DNA of 64,000 nt, from NCBI RefSeq assembly GCF_015291625.1, contig NZ_CP030047.1, positions 2,480,001-2,544,000 on the forward strand, given 5' to 3'. This DNA is from Bradyrhizobium sp. CCBAU 53421 (GTDB lineage Bacteria; Pseudomonadota; Alphaproteobacteria; Rhizobiales; Xanthobacteraceae). Of the stretch, positions 32,589-41,597 are shown in pieces. The notes under the pieces are model-generated. The model ran no database searches. It was not told the origin of the DNA and worked only from the letters and a program-made list of their open reading frames with translations. Every line of letters starts with the position of its first letter. The first letter of the stretch is position 1. A program made the translations under genes and the position numbers.

Positions 32589-33485
32589 TCAGACCTTTCG
32601 CGCCGGCGCCGTCAGGATAATCCCCTGATCGATCAGCGTGCGGCAGATCTTCTTCAAGGCGGCAATCGCTTCTCGCGTTGCCCGGCTGACCGGCCGCCCG
32701 CGCGGCAGCGCCAGCACGCGCTCGGCGCGCATCCACGGCAACAGCGCGGCCGACAGCACGCCGGCAGCCACTTCCTGGTGAATGCCGGAGAAGGGCAGCA
32801 GCGCGTAGCCGAGGCCCGATGCCACCATGCGTTTCATCGGGGTGCTGTTGTCGACCCGTACCGCGCAGAGCATCGTCGACGGGAACGGGTTGCGGCTGAG
32901 CGGGGCCACTGCGGATGGCAGGGCGTCGAACTCCTTGCGGGTCAGCCTGCCGCGCTTCAGCAGCGGATCGCGCGCCGGTCCGATCAGGAACACCTGCTCG
33001 ACAACCAGCATTTCGTAGTCGAGATGGTCGTTGGGGGACGGCGTCGTCACGATCGCGAGATCAAGCTCACCCCGCAACAGGCGCTCGGATGCGTTCTCGG
33101 TCAGGCCCTCGCTCAGTTCGAGCCGCACGCGTGGAAACTGCTTCACGAAGGTTTGGGCCAGCAGCGGGTAGAGGATATCGCCGAGGCTCGGCGGCGCGCC
33201 GATCCGCACCGTGCCGCTGGGCTCGCGATTTTCCGTGCGCACCTCGGCCTTGATGTCGTCGATGGTGCCAAGCAGCCAGCGCCCGCGCGCAAGCAGCACC
33301 TTGCCCGATTCCGTGACCGAGACGCCGCGCGCGCCGCGTTCGAGCAGGGCGCCGCCCAGTTCGTCTTCGAGCTCCTTGACGTGGCGGCTGAGCGCCGACT
33401 GGGCGACGTTCAGCGTGCTCGCGGCGGCGGCAAAGCCGCCGCGCTCGGCGACGGCCACGAAATAGCGGATCTGCCGCAGGTCCAT
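32589..33485 (-). CDS. LysR-family transcriptional regulator
   Basis: A 298-residue regulator. The N-terminal winged helix has MDLRQIRYFVAVAERGGFAA and LNVAQSALSRHVKELEDELG, and a periplasmic-binding-protein-like effector domain follows. ATG at 33485 is the standard LTTR start; 33503 would add six residues. It is divergent from the FAD monooxygenase operon and a T-N11-A inverted repeat lies 10 bp from its start, so it should autoregulate and activate that operon. Confidence 0.9.
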   Translation of the reverse strand: MDLRQIRYFVAVAERGGFAAAASTLNVAQSALSRHVKELEDELGGALLERGARGVSVTESGKVLLARGRWLLGTIDDIKAEVRTENREPSGTVRIGAPPSLGDILYPLLAQTFVKQFPRVRLELSEGLTENASERLLRGELDLAIVTTPSPNDHLDYEMLVVEQVFLIGPARDPLLKRGRLTRKEFDALPSAVAPLSRNPFPSTMLCAVRVDNSTPMKRMVASGLGYALLPFSGIHQEVAAGVLSAALLPWMRAERVLALPRGRPVSRATREAIAALKKICRTLIDQGIILTAPARKV

Positions 33486-33494
33486 GACAGCACT

Positions 33495-33513
33495 CCATCT
33501 CAAATCGAGATGG
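33495..33513. promoter_or_regulatory. LysR-type binding site (T-N11-A)
   Basis: CCATCTC-AAATC-GAGATGG is a 19-bp inverted repeat with perfect 7-base arms. The inner TCTC-N5-GAGA fits the LTTR T-N11-A rule. It is 9 bp upstream of lysR and 81 bp before the monooxygenase start. Confidence 0.6.
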
Positions 33514-33593
33514 ATACCATATCAAACATATTCTTGTGAGATACCAAAAAAAGCGCAGTCTCTTCGCAACGATCAAACCGAGGAGAGACAAGG

Positions 33594-35213
33594 ATGGGCA
33601 TCGCCACCGATGAGGCACGCCAGACCTCCGTATTCATCGCCGGCGGCGGGCCGGTTGGGCTTGCGATGTCGCTGCTGCTCGATCGCTTCGGCATCGACTG
33701 CGTGGTGGTCGAGAAGAGCCCGACGACGACGGATCATCCCAAGTCGCGCGGCTGCTGGGTCCGCACCATGGAGATCTTCCGGCAGTGGGGGATCGAGCAG
33801 GCGATCCGCGAGCGCGGCCTGCAGGACAACTCCGACATGTTCGTGTTCCTCGACAGCATCGCGGGTCACGAATTCGGCCGCACCCGTCCCGAACCGAATG
33901 TCGGTCACACCCCCGCCTGGAAGAGCCTGGTTGCCCAGGACGCCGTCGAGGAGGAAATCCTGCGCGTGGTCGAGAAGTCCAGGCACGCCACGGTGCTGTT
34001 CAACACGGCCTGTGAATCGTTCGAGGAGACCAACAGCGGCGTCAACGTCACGACGCGTTGCGAGAAGACCGGTGAGGTGACGCAGTGGACGGCGACCTAC
34101 CTGATCGCCGCCGATGGTGCCGGCAGCCAGACCCGGCGCAGCGCCGGGATCGAGATGGTCGGACCGTCGACGCTGGCGGTGATGTCGAACGAGTATTGGC
34201 GGGCCGACCTGTCGCGGCTGCCGATCGCGCGCGAGGCCGCCGGCTTCATCATCGTCCCGGAGAGGCCTGATCTGCCGCGCGCCGGCATCCTCAACACCAA
34301 CGGTCGGGATCGCTGGCTGACCGTGACGCAAATCGGCCTGACCAAGGACGATCGCGAGCGGCCGTGGACCGACCAGGAGTTCATCGAGATCGCGCGCGGC
34401 CATGTCGGCATTCCCGACCTCGATGTCACGCTTCTGAACCGTTCGATCTGGCGCGTCAGCATGCAGGTGGCCGAGACCTTTCGAAAGGGCCGGGTGTTTC
34501 TGGTCGGCGACTGCGCGCATCGCTTTCCGCCGACCGGCGGCTTCGGCCTGAACTCCGGCGTTCAGGACGCGCACAATCTCGCCTGGAAGCTCGCCTTCGT
34601 GCTGAAGGGCCACGCGGACGAAAAGCTGCTCGACAGCTATTCCAGTGAGCGCCGCCCGATCGCGCAATCCAATGCCAATTTCAGTTACGGCAATCGGCTG
34701 CGCTTTGGGCTGACCGACGACGTCGTGCGATCGCGCAATCCGGACCGGATCAGGTTCTGGATCAACGACATGGACAATCACCTGCACAGCATCGGCCAGA
34801 ACCTCGGCCATAATTACGAGGAGGGCGCTGTCATCCCCGATGGGACCGTCGCGAAGGCGCTGAACTCCCGCTACTACACGCCAACCGATCGTCCCGGCGC
34901 GCGCTTTCCGCATATGTGGCTCGAGCCATCGCGCAAGAAGTCGACGCTCGATTGGTTCGACAAGGAATTCACCGTCGTCACGGGTCCGCTCGGCTCTGAG
35001 TGGCTGGAGGCGGGGAAGCAGGTGTCGGAGAAGACCGGCCTGCCGCTCTCGCTGAAGCAGTTGCCGTCAGCCGATCCGGCGGACGGTTTCCAGCTCGGCA
35101 TGCGTGGCGCCGTGCTGGTGCGCCCCGATGGGCATGTGGCGTGGCGGATGCCGTGGCTGCCGTCCGATCCGGCGAAGGAATTGGCCGGCGCGCTTTCAAC
35201 GCTGCTGCATTGA
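33594..35213 (+). CDS. FAD-dependent aromatic monooxygenase (PheA/TfdB/MhpA family)
   Basis: A 539-residue class A flavoprotein hydroxylase. FIAGGGPVGLAMSLLLDRFG is the FAD Rossmann motif, IAADGAGSQTRR the DG motif, and VGDCAHRFPPTGGFGLNSGV the GD motif that binds the FAD ribose. A thioredoxin-like C-terminal domain is plausible after residue 430. It hydroxylates a phenolic or aromatic acid ring with NAD(P)H and O2. GGAGAG lies 8 nt upstream. It is first of a four-gene operon under a divergent LysR regulator. Confidence 0.9.
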   Translation: MGIATDEARQTSVFIAGGGPVGLAMSLLLDRFGIDCVVVEKSPTTTDHPKSRGCWVRTMEIFRQWGIEQAIRERGLQDNSDMFVFLDSIAGHEFGRTRPEPNVGHTPAWKSLVAQDAVEEEILRVVEKSRHATVLFNTACESFEETNSGVNVTTRCEKTGEVTQWTATYLIAADGAGSQTRRSAGIEMVGPSTLAVMSNEYWRADLSRLPIAREAAGFIIVPERPDLPRAGILNTNGRDRWLTVTQIGLTKDDRERPWTDQEFIEIARGHVGIPDLDVTLLNRSIWRVSMQVAETFRKGRVFLVGDCAHRFPPTGGFGLNSGVQDAHNLAWKLAFVLKGHADEKLLDSYSSERRPIAQSNANFSYGNRLRFGLTDDVVRSRNPDRIRFWINDMDNHLHSIGQNLGHNYEEGAVIPDGTVAKALNSRYYTPTDRPGARFPHMWLEPSRKKSTLDWFDKEFTVVTGPLGSEWLEAGKQVSEKTGLPLSLKQLPSADPADGFQLGMRGAVLVRPDGHVAWRMPWLPSDPAKELAGALSTLLH

Positions 35214-35224
35214 CGGAGGCTCCG

Positions 35225-36016
35225 ATGCAATCGTTCGAATCCGGCGGCGTCGCCACGGCGTTTGAGAAGACCGGACGCGGCGAGCCGATCGTGCTGCTGC
35301 ACGGCGGCGAGGCCGATCATTCGATGTTCGACGGCCTTGCGCCTGCCCTGGCGGCGCACTTCGCGGTGATCGCTTATGACCAGCGCGATTCCGGCGCCAC
35401 CAAAAATCCTCCGTCGTCCTATTCGCTGGCCGACCTGGCCGACGATGCCGCCGCCTTGATCACGGGGCTCGGCTACGATCGCGCCCATGTCTTTGGGACT
35501 TCGCTCGGCGGACAGATCGCGCAGGTGCTGGCGGCCCGCCATCCCGACCGCATCGATCGCCTGATCCTTAGCAGTACCTGGAAGGTCAACAGAAGCCCGC
35601 TCGACGTCAATGCGGACGTCTTCCGCACACTCGCGTCCTACCGTGCTGATACCGCCGGCAATGCGCCGAAGATCGCTGAGTTCTTCTTTCCGCCGGACTA
35701 TCTGCGCGCACGGCCCGAGCTGATCGACATCTTCCGTGGCTCCAGCCGCGACGACGGCCAGAAGGCGCGACGCGGTGCCTTGCTCGCACAGCCTGTCGCC
35801 GCCGATCTGAGCGGCTTTGATCGCCCGACCTTGCTGCTCGTCGGCGGCGACGACCGGCTGATCCCGAATGCGGAGACATTTGCGCTCGCCCGCGATCTTG
35901 CACGCGTCGAGACCAGGACCATCGCGGGCGTCGGCCATGTCGCGTCGATCCAGGCCCCCGGGCGGGTGGCGGAGGCAGTGACGGCATTCCTGAATTCAAA
36001 AAAGAAGGCGGCTTGA
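35225..36016 (+). CDS. Alpha/beta hydrolase (MhpC/PcaD-like)
   Basis: A 263-residue hydrolase with oxyanion HGG, nucleophile Ser in FGTSLGGQIAQVL, acid in VGGDDRLIP and His in GVGHVAS. Such enzymes in aromatic operons cleave ring-fission products (C-C hydrolase) or enol-lactones. It follows the monooxygenase by 11 bp. The true substrate is unknown. Confidence 0.87.
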   Translation: MQSFESGGVATAFEKTGRGEPIVLLHGGEADHSMFDGLAPALAAHFAVIAYDQRDSGATKNPPSSYSLADLADDAAALITGLGYDRAHVFGTSLGGQIAQVLAARHPDRIDRLILSSTWKVNRSPLDVNADVFRTLASYRADTAGNAPKIAEFFFPPDYLRARPELIDIFRGSSRDDGQKARRGALLAQPVAADLSGFDRPTLLLVGGDDRLIPNAETFALARDLARVETRTIAGVGHVASIQAPGRVAEAVTAFLNSKKKAA

Positions 36017-36034
36017 CAACAACAGGGGGAGACC

Positions 36035-37453
36035 ATGGCTGAGCAAGCGAGCGCTGTGCCGTTCGACGAAGCGCCGGTGACGACGCGCTATTGGCTATCG
36101 ATCATCATCTTCGCCATCGCCGGTGTGGTGGATTTCTTCGATTTCTTCGTGGTCGGATTTCTGGTCTCGGTGCTGGCGCCGAAATGGCACCTGACGTTCG
36201 GCCAGACCTCGATCATGCTGATGAGCGCCGGCATCGGGGCGATGCTGGGCGCGTTCGCCGCGGGCGTCCTCGCCGATCGTTTCGGGCGCAAGCCGCTGGC
36301 GGTTGCCGGCGTTCTGCTGTGCGGCCTGACCTCGGGCGCGATCGCGTTCATCCCGGAAGACGGTTGGGTCGCGTTTGCGATCCTGCGCTTCTTCGTCGGC
36401 TTCGGCCTTGCCGCGGGGGCTGCGGCTGCGGTTCCTGCCATCGTCGAGTTTGCTCCGACCCGCCATCGCACCCTGGTCACGAGCCTCGTGGTCGTTCCTG
36501 TCGCCTTCGGCGTGTTGTCGGCGTCGGTGACGGCGAGCTTCCTGTTGCCGCTGGTCGGCTGGCGCGGATTGGCGGCGGTCGGATTCTTGCCGATCCTTCT
36601 CGGGATTCTCACCATGATCATCATGCCGGAATCGCCGCGCTGGCTGATCAGCAAGGGCCGCGTGCGCGATGCTCAGGCGAGTATCCGGAAACTCTACCGG
36701 GTCGGTGGCGAGTCATTCGAGCTGCCCGCATTGCCGCCGGCGAACCCGGCGACATTTGCCGATCTCTTCGCCGAGCAGCGGCGCTTCTGGCTGACGGTGC
36801 TGATCTGGTTCGGCGCCAGTACGGCAAATTACGGCGTGTTCCTGTGGGGACCGACGATCGTCGCGCTGCTGCTCGGCGTCGCGCCGCAGGAGGCTGCGAA
36901 GATGTTCATCTATGTCAGCCTCGCCGGCGTGCTCGGCCGGACCGGCTTTGCGTTTCTCGCGAATCGGATCGGCCGCAAGCCGTGCGGCCAGTTGATGGGC
37001 TACGGCACCGCGATCTCGCTGGCGCTGGCGGCCTATTTTCACAACGACTTTGCCGGCTCGGTGCCGCTGTTCCTGGTCTTCCTGATCGTCGGCGCCGTGT
37101 TCTTCGACGGTGGCTTCTCGAACATCGGGCCCTATCCCGCGGAGATCTTTCCGGTTCAGCTCTCGGGGCGCGCGGTCGGTCTTGCGCAGCTCTCGAACGG
37201 GGTCGGCAAGATCGTAGGTCCCCTGTGTCTCGCATTGATCGCCGGCGCGGACAATGTCGTGCATCCCAGCGCGACCGCCGCGGCGGTGATGCCGGCGTTC
37301 CTGTTTCTTGCCGGCGCAGGCCTCCTGATCGGGCTTGCCTTTACGTTCCTCGGCGTCGAGCCGCACGGGCGGCCGGTGGCGCTGTTTGGCGAGAACGCCG
37401 GCGCGAGCGCCGCACCGAAGCCACTGGCCGCAAAACCGGCAGCGGGACACTGA
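36035..37453 (+). CDS. MFS transporter, AAHS/sugar-porter type
   Basis: A 472-residue carrier with 12 helices. VDFFDFFVVGFLVSVLAP in TM1 and GVLADRFGRKPLAVAG after TM2 match aromatic acid:H+ symporters (AAHS), and PESPRWLISKGR follows TM6. The Ala/Pro-rich C-terminal tail is cytoplasmic. RBS GGGGGAGA lies just upstream. It probably imports the substrate of the monooxygenase operon. Confidence 0.9.
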   Translation: MAEQASAVPFDEAPVTTRYWLSIIIFAIAGVVDFFDFFVVGFLVSVLAPKWHLTFGQTSIMLMSAGIGAMLGAFAAGVLADRFGRKPLAVAGVLLCGLTSGAIAFIPEDGWVAFAILRFFVGFGLAAGAAAAVPAIVEFAPTRHRTLVTSLVVVPVAFGVLSASVTASFLLPLVGWRGLAAVGFLPILLGILTMIIMPESPRWLISKGRVRDAQASIRKLYRVGGESFELPALPPANPATFADLFAEQRRFWLTVLIWFGASTANYGVFLWGPTIVALLLGVAPQEAAKMFIYVSLAGVLGRTGFAFLANRIGRKPCGQLMGYGTAISLALAAYFHNDFAGSVPLFLVFLIVGAVFFDGGFSNIGPYPAEIFPVQLSGRAVGLAQLSNGVGKIVGPLCLALIAGADNVVHPSATAAAVMPAFLFLAGAGLLIGLAFTFLGVEPHGRPVALFGENAGASAAPKPLAAKPAAGH

Positions 37454-37472
37454 AAGACGAAAGGGTCATTCC

Positions 37473-38663
37473 ATGGACACTGCGCACGACACGATCGCAA
37501 CAGTGGCGCCGTTCGATACTGCCAAGCTCAATCGGCTGATGGACGAGGCGGGGCTCGACGTCCTGATCGCCACCTCGCGTCACAACGTGCAGTATTTGCT
37601 TGGCGGATATCGCTTCTTCTTCTTCGACGTCATGGAGGCGATCGGCACCAGCCGCTATCTGCCGGTGTTCGTCTATCAGAAGGGGCACCCGGAGAATTCC
37701 ATCTACGTCGGTAATCGGATGGAGAAGTTCGAGCAGGAGCTCGGACGGATATGGGCGCCGACTGTCAGAGCAGAGGCGTGGGGAACGATCGATGCGGTCG
37801 GCCTCGCGATCGAGCATGTGAGAAAGCTCGGCGGCGCCGCGCGGCGTGTCGGCATCGAGACAGGTTTCCTGCCGGCCGACGCCAGGGATCAACTGCTCGC
37901 CGGCCTCGGCCACGTCGAGTTCCGCGAGGCCCATTTCACGCTCGAGCGCCTTCGCGCCATAAAATCTGCCGCCGAGCTGGACCTCATCAGGGAGGCTTCC
38001 GAACGCGTCGTCGATGCGATGATGGCGACGTTCAGGGACTGCACGCCGGGTATGACCAAAAACGAAGTCGTCGCTCGCCTGCGCCGCGAGGAGCAGCAAC
38101 GCGATCTTGTTTTCGAATATTGCCTGATTGCCGCAGGCAGGAGCCATAACCGCGCGCCGTCGAACCAGCGTCTTGCGGAGGGCGACGTGATCTCGATCGA
38201 TTCCGGCGGAAACTACCGGGGCTATATCGGCGATCTCAGCCGCATGGGCATCCTGGGCGAGCCCGACAGCGAGCTGCGCGAGTTGCTGCAGGAGATCGAG
38301 GACATCCAGCAGGTGGCCCGGTGCACGATCCGGCCGGGCGCCATCGGTGGCGACATCATCGCGGCGGGCGAGGCTGCCGTCAGATCGTCGCCGCATCGCG
38401 CCGTGCTCGACTTCACCGCGCATGGCATCGGGCTCGTCAGCCACGAAGCGCCGCGCCTCACCGCGACCGGCCCGGTGCCTTACGCGCCCTATGACGCCAC
38501 CCAGCCGCTCCAGTGTGGAATGGTGATCTCGATCGAAACAGCGCTGCTGCATCCGGAGCGCGGCTACATCAAGCTCGAGGACACGCTGATCGTCACGGAA
38601 TCGGGCTGGGAAGCGCCCGGTGACCATGGCAGGGGATGGAATTCGTCGCGTCTCATGGCGTGA
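37473..38663 (+). CDS. M24-family metallohydrolase (Xaa-Pro peptidase/creatinase-like)
   Basis: A 396-residue pita-bread metalloenzyme. The metal ligands are in ISIDSGG and GYIGDLSR (two Asp), AHGIGLVSHE (His), ISIETAL and KLEDTLIV (two Glu), so it is likely active, unlike creatinases that lack them. The N-terminal creatinase domain spans residues about 20-160. ATG at 37473 has AAGGG 5 nt upstream. A metallohydrolase in an aromatic operon suggests amide or C-N cleavage of a conjugated substrate (inference). Confidence 0.87.
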   Translation: MDTAHDTIATVAPFDTAKLNRLMDEAGLDVLIATSRHNVQYLLGGYRFFFFDVMEAIGTSRYLPVFVYQKGHPENSIYVGNRMEKFEQELGRIWAPTVRAEAWGTIDAVGLAIEHVRKLGGAARRVGIETGFLPADARDQLLAGLGHVEFREAHFTLERLRAIKSAAELDLIREASERVVDAMMATFRDCTPGMTKNEVVARLRREEQQRDLVFEYCLIAAGRSHNRAPSNQRLAEGDVISIDSGGNYRGYIGDLSRMGILGEPDSELRELLQEIEDIQQVARCTIRPGAIGGDIIAAGEAAVRSSPHRAVLDFTAHGIGLVSHEAPRLTATGPVPYAPYDATQPLQCGMVISIETALLHPERGYIKLEDTLIVTESGWEAPGDHGRGWNSSRLMA

Positions 38664-38758
38664 CGCGGTCAGCGCAGGGGCGGCATTTTGGCCGGGCCAC
38701 CGATTCAGCTGCGGTGCCGCAGGCATTTGGCAGGGAATTCGGAATACTAGAAATGTAC

Positions 38759-38842
38759 CTCTGAGTTGCCCGACGTGTCAAGTGGCCCGGTCGACGCCAG
38801 CGCCGCCGGCTACTTTGCATGGGGTTGTTTTCGATATTTTGG
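38759..38842. repeat. Dispersed noncoding repeat, Bradyrhizobium type (CTGAGTTGCCCGACG...)
   Basis: The stretch CTCTGAGTTGCCCGACGTGT through TGGGGTTGTTTTCGATATTT looks like an intergenic sequence I have seen many times in Bradyrhizobium genomes. It lies in the 332-bp gap 38664-38995 between the M24 gene and ilvA, which otherwise shows no coding frame. The evidence is memory of the family plus lack of coding, so it is moderate. Confidence 0.45.
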
Positions 38843-38995
38843 CAGCGGCGGTCTTTGCTTCACTCCAGCCTCCGGTCATGCGATGGTTCGAGCTGGGTGC
38901 AGCGGGCGGCTCCGTGCCGTCTGCTCGCCAGGTCGGCGCCGACGATGGGCAGGTGCAACCGATAAGGATTGCCTCCCATCGACAGCAGCGACCCG

Positions 38996-40537
38996 ATGAC
39001 CGCCAACGCGCTCCGCGACTACGCCCAAAGCATCCTGACCGCCCGTGTCTACGACGTGGCGGTCGAGACGCCGCTCGATCCGATGCCGCGGCTCTCGGAG
39101 CGCCTGTCGCGCGCCGTGTTGCTGAAGCGGGAAGACTTCCAGCCGATCTTCTCGTTCAAGCTTCGCGGCGCCTATAACAAGATCGTCAGGCTGCCGGACG
39201 CGCAGCGAAGGCTGGGCGTGATCTGCGCGTCGGCGGGCAATCACGCGCAGGGCGTGGCGCTGTCGGCGCGCAAGCTCGGCATTCCCGCGACGATCGTGAT
39301 GCCGAGGACGACGCCCGCCATCAAGGTCGAGGCCGTCCGCCGTCTGGGCGGCGACGTTGTCCTGCATGGCGACACGTTTGATGACGCGCAAACCAAGGCC
39401 AGGGAGATCGAGGTCGCGCGCGGTCTGACCTTCGTGCATCCGTTCGACGATCCCGACGTGATTGCCGGCCAGGGCACCGTCGGGATGGAGATCCTGCGCC
39501 AGCATCCCGATCCGATCGAGGCGATCTTCGTGCCGATCGGCGGAGGCGGACTGGCCGCCGGCGTGGCCGCCTTCGTGAAATTCCTCAACCCGTCGATCAA
39601 GGTCGTCGGCGTCGAGCCGGCCGACGCCGCGTCGATGGCGGCCGCGCTCGCCAAGGGCAACGTCGTCGCGCTGGATCAGGTCGGACTGTTCGCCGACGGC
39701 GTCGCCGTGCGCAAGGTGGGAACCGAGACCTTCCGGCTCTGCCGCGACCTGCTCGACGAGGTCGTCACTGTTGATACCGACGCCATGTGCGCCGCCATCA
39801 AGGACATCTTCGACGATTTGCGATCGGTCGCCGAACCCTCCGGGGCATTGGCGCTCGCCGGCCTCAAGGCCTATGCCGAACGCGGCGCACTGAGCGACGG
39901 AAGCCTGATTGCCGTCAACAGCGGGGCCAACCTGAATTTCGACCGGCTGCGCACCATCGCCGACCGCGCCGAGGTCGGCGAACACCGCGAGGCGCTGCTT
40001 GCCGTGACCGTGCCGGAGAAGCCGGGCAGCTACCGGCACTTTATCCGTATCCTCGGCTCGCGGGCCATCACGGAATTCAACTACCGCTTTGCCGAGACGA
40101 CCGCGCCGGCGCAGCTGTTCGTCGGCATCGCGCTGAGCCGCGGCGAAGCCGAGAAGCGCGAAGTCATGGAACTGCTGCGGCGCGAGGGCTATCCGATCCT
40201 GGATCTGAGCGAAAACGAGATGGCCAAGGACCATGTGCGCTACATGGTGGGCGGCCGCGCGCCGTTGCTCAAGGACGAGGTGATCTACCGTTTCGAGTTT
40301 CCGGAGCGTCCCGGCGCGTTGCTGAAATTCCTCGAGAGCCTGGCGCCCGACTGGAACATCTCGCTGTTCCACTACCGCAACCACGGCGCCGACTACGGAC
40401 GCATCCTGGCGGGTATCGAGGTCAAACCCGGCGAGCGCGCCCGGTTCGTTCAAGCGCTCGATGCGCTCGGTTATCCCTACTGGAACGAGAGTGAGAATCC
40501 GGCCTATCGCCTGTTCCTGTCCGCCGAGAAGGGATGA
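38996..40537 (+). CDS. ilvA: Threonine ammonia-lyase, biosynthetic (IlvA)
   Basis: A 513-residue PLP enzyme that converts threonine to 2-oxobutanoate, the first step of isoleucine synthesis. The Schiff-base Lys is in FSFKLRGAYNK, the Gly-rich PLP phosphate loop is IGGGGLAAG, and SAGNHAQGVA is also present. Two C-terminal ACT-like domains (LLAVTVPEKPGSYRHFIRIL, then FEFPERPGALLKFLES) give feedback control and define the long biosynthetic form. ATG at 38996 matches the E. coli length; a TTG at 38969 adds nine residues but its AAGGA is too close. It converges with the aldolase gene 20 bp away. Confidence 0.93.
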   Translation: MTANALRDYAQSILTARVYDVAVETPLDPMPRLSERLSRAVLLKREDFQPIFSFKLRGAYNKIVRLPDAQRRLGVICASAGNHAQGVALSARKLGIPATIVMPRTTPAIKVEAVRRLGGDVVLHGDTFDDAQTKAREIEVARGLTFVHPFDDPDVIAGQGTVGMEILRQHPDPIEAIFVPIGGGGLAAGVAAFVKFLNPSIKVVGVEPADAASMAAALAKGNVVALDQVGLFADGVAVRKVGTETFRLCRDLLDEVVTVDTDAMCAAIKDIFDDLRSVAEPSGALALAGLKAYAERGALSDGSLIAVNSGANLNFDRLRTIADRAEVGEHREALLAVTVPEKPGSYRHFIRILGSRAITEFNYRFAETTAPAQLFVGIALSRGEAEKREVMELLRREGYPILDLSENEMAKDHVRYMVGGRAPLLKDEVIYRFEFPERPGALLKFLESLAPDWNISLFHYRNHGADYGRILAGIEVKPGERARFVQALDALGYPYWNESENPAYRLFLSAEKG

Positions 40538-40557
40538 CGCTGCGATCAGGGCTCCGG

Positions 40558-41586
40558 TCAGCGATCGGCAGTCAACTGCTGGCGATAGCGCTCGGCGTCC
40601 CAGTTGAGCAACGCATGCTCGTTCTCGGCTGTCAGGTAGTTGACGCGGGCGGTCAGAGGCAGGCGACAGGTGACCAGTGCGAGACAGGTCAGCATGACTT
40701 CCGCGCCGTCGCTGGCATCCTCGCGGATAAGGCTGCCAAGTCCCGGGACGAGAAGCGCAACCGGCGGCGGCAAGCCGTCCGCGGCGGCCTGCGCGACCAC
40801 GACGCTCACCTTCTCGCGATGCTCCAGGACGGGCAGGCCCGGACCAAGGAAGACGACGTGATCGGGATAGAGCGAGCCGCTGGTTGCGATCGCGCGGCTG
40901 TAGCGGTCGGTGGCGATGCCGTGGCCGCGAGGATCCCGTGGCAGGCGATAGTTCGTGCCTGTGTAGATGCTTCGGAGCGCGTCATGATCGGCTGCGGGCG
41001 CGTGACGCGGCTCCAGCGCGAGGCGTTTCTCGACCTCGGCGACCAATGCCTCCGCCGCGTCGCAGCTGGCAGCGCCGACCACCAGGCCGTGGTTGCCGAG
41101 GATCAGGACGTCGACCGCATCCTGGGCGATCGCCTCGCTGACGGCGCGTGCGAGCGGCAGTCCTGGGTGGTGATAGTCGAGATAGCGCCAGGCCAGTCCG
41201 TCCAGCCGCCGGGCAAATTCGTTGCGGGCATCGGTTCGCACCGCCCATGCGATGGTGTTGACGGAATGGACATGCAGCACGATCCGGTGCGGCATCAGCG
41301 CATGCAGCGAGGTCTCGATCGAGGCGCGCAGCGTCGTCCCGGCATTCGGCACGAGCGGCACGCGCTCATCACCTTGGGTCAGCGCCGCGCGCGCGGCCGA
41401 CAAGGCGACCGGCACGAAAATGTCCTTGTCCTCGGCGTCGGCGAGCCAGGTGCCTGACGCCTTGACCCACAGCACGTCGCCATCCTTGACCGACGAATTG
41501 CCGCCGGCGCCTTGCACCAGCAGGATATTCCGGCCGACGCGTGCCGACATGCGGCGCAGTTCATCCAGCATTTGAGGCGGTCGCAT
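40558..41586 (-). CDS. Class II aldolase/adducin family protein
   Basis: A 342-residue zinc aldolase-like protein, longer than FucA. GAGGNSSVKDGDVLWVKASG is the phosphate/substrate loop, HVHSVNTIAW and NHGLVV hold Zn-binding His residues. A C-terminal extension of about 120 residues (YPDHVVFLGPGLP) resembles the aldolase part of RhaD-like or related rhizobial proteins. ATG at 41586 has GAGGA 8 nt upstream; a GTG at 41601 is possible. It is third of a leftward operon with the HAD and FGGY genes, so a sugar phosphate from that kinase is the likely substrate. Confidence 0.85.
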   Translation of the reverse strand: MRPPQMLDELRRMSARVGRNILLVQGAGGNSSVKDGDVLWVKASGTWLADAEDKDIFVPVALSAARAALTQGDERVPLVPNAGTTLRASIETSLHALMPHRIVLHVHSVNTIAWAVRTDARNEFARRLDGLAWRYLDYHHPGLPLARAVSEAIAQDAVDVLILGNHGLVVGAASCDAAEALVAEVEKRLALEPRHAPAADHDALRSIYTGTNYRLPRDPRGHGIATDRYSRAIATSGSLYPDHVVFLGPGLPVLEHREKVSVVVAQAAADGLPPPVALLVPGLGSLIREDASDGAEVMLTCLALVTCRLPLTARVNYLTAENEHALLNWDAERYRQQLTADR

Positions 41587-41597
41587 CAGGGCTGTCC

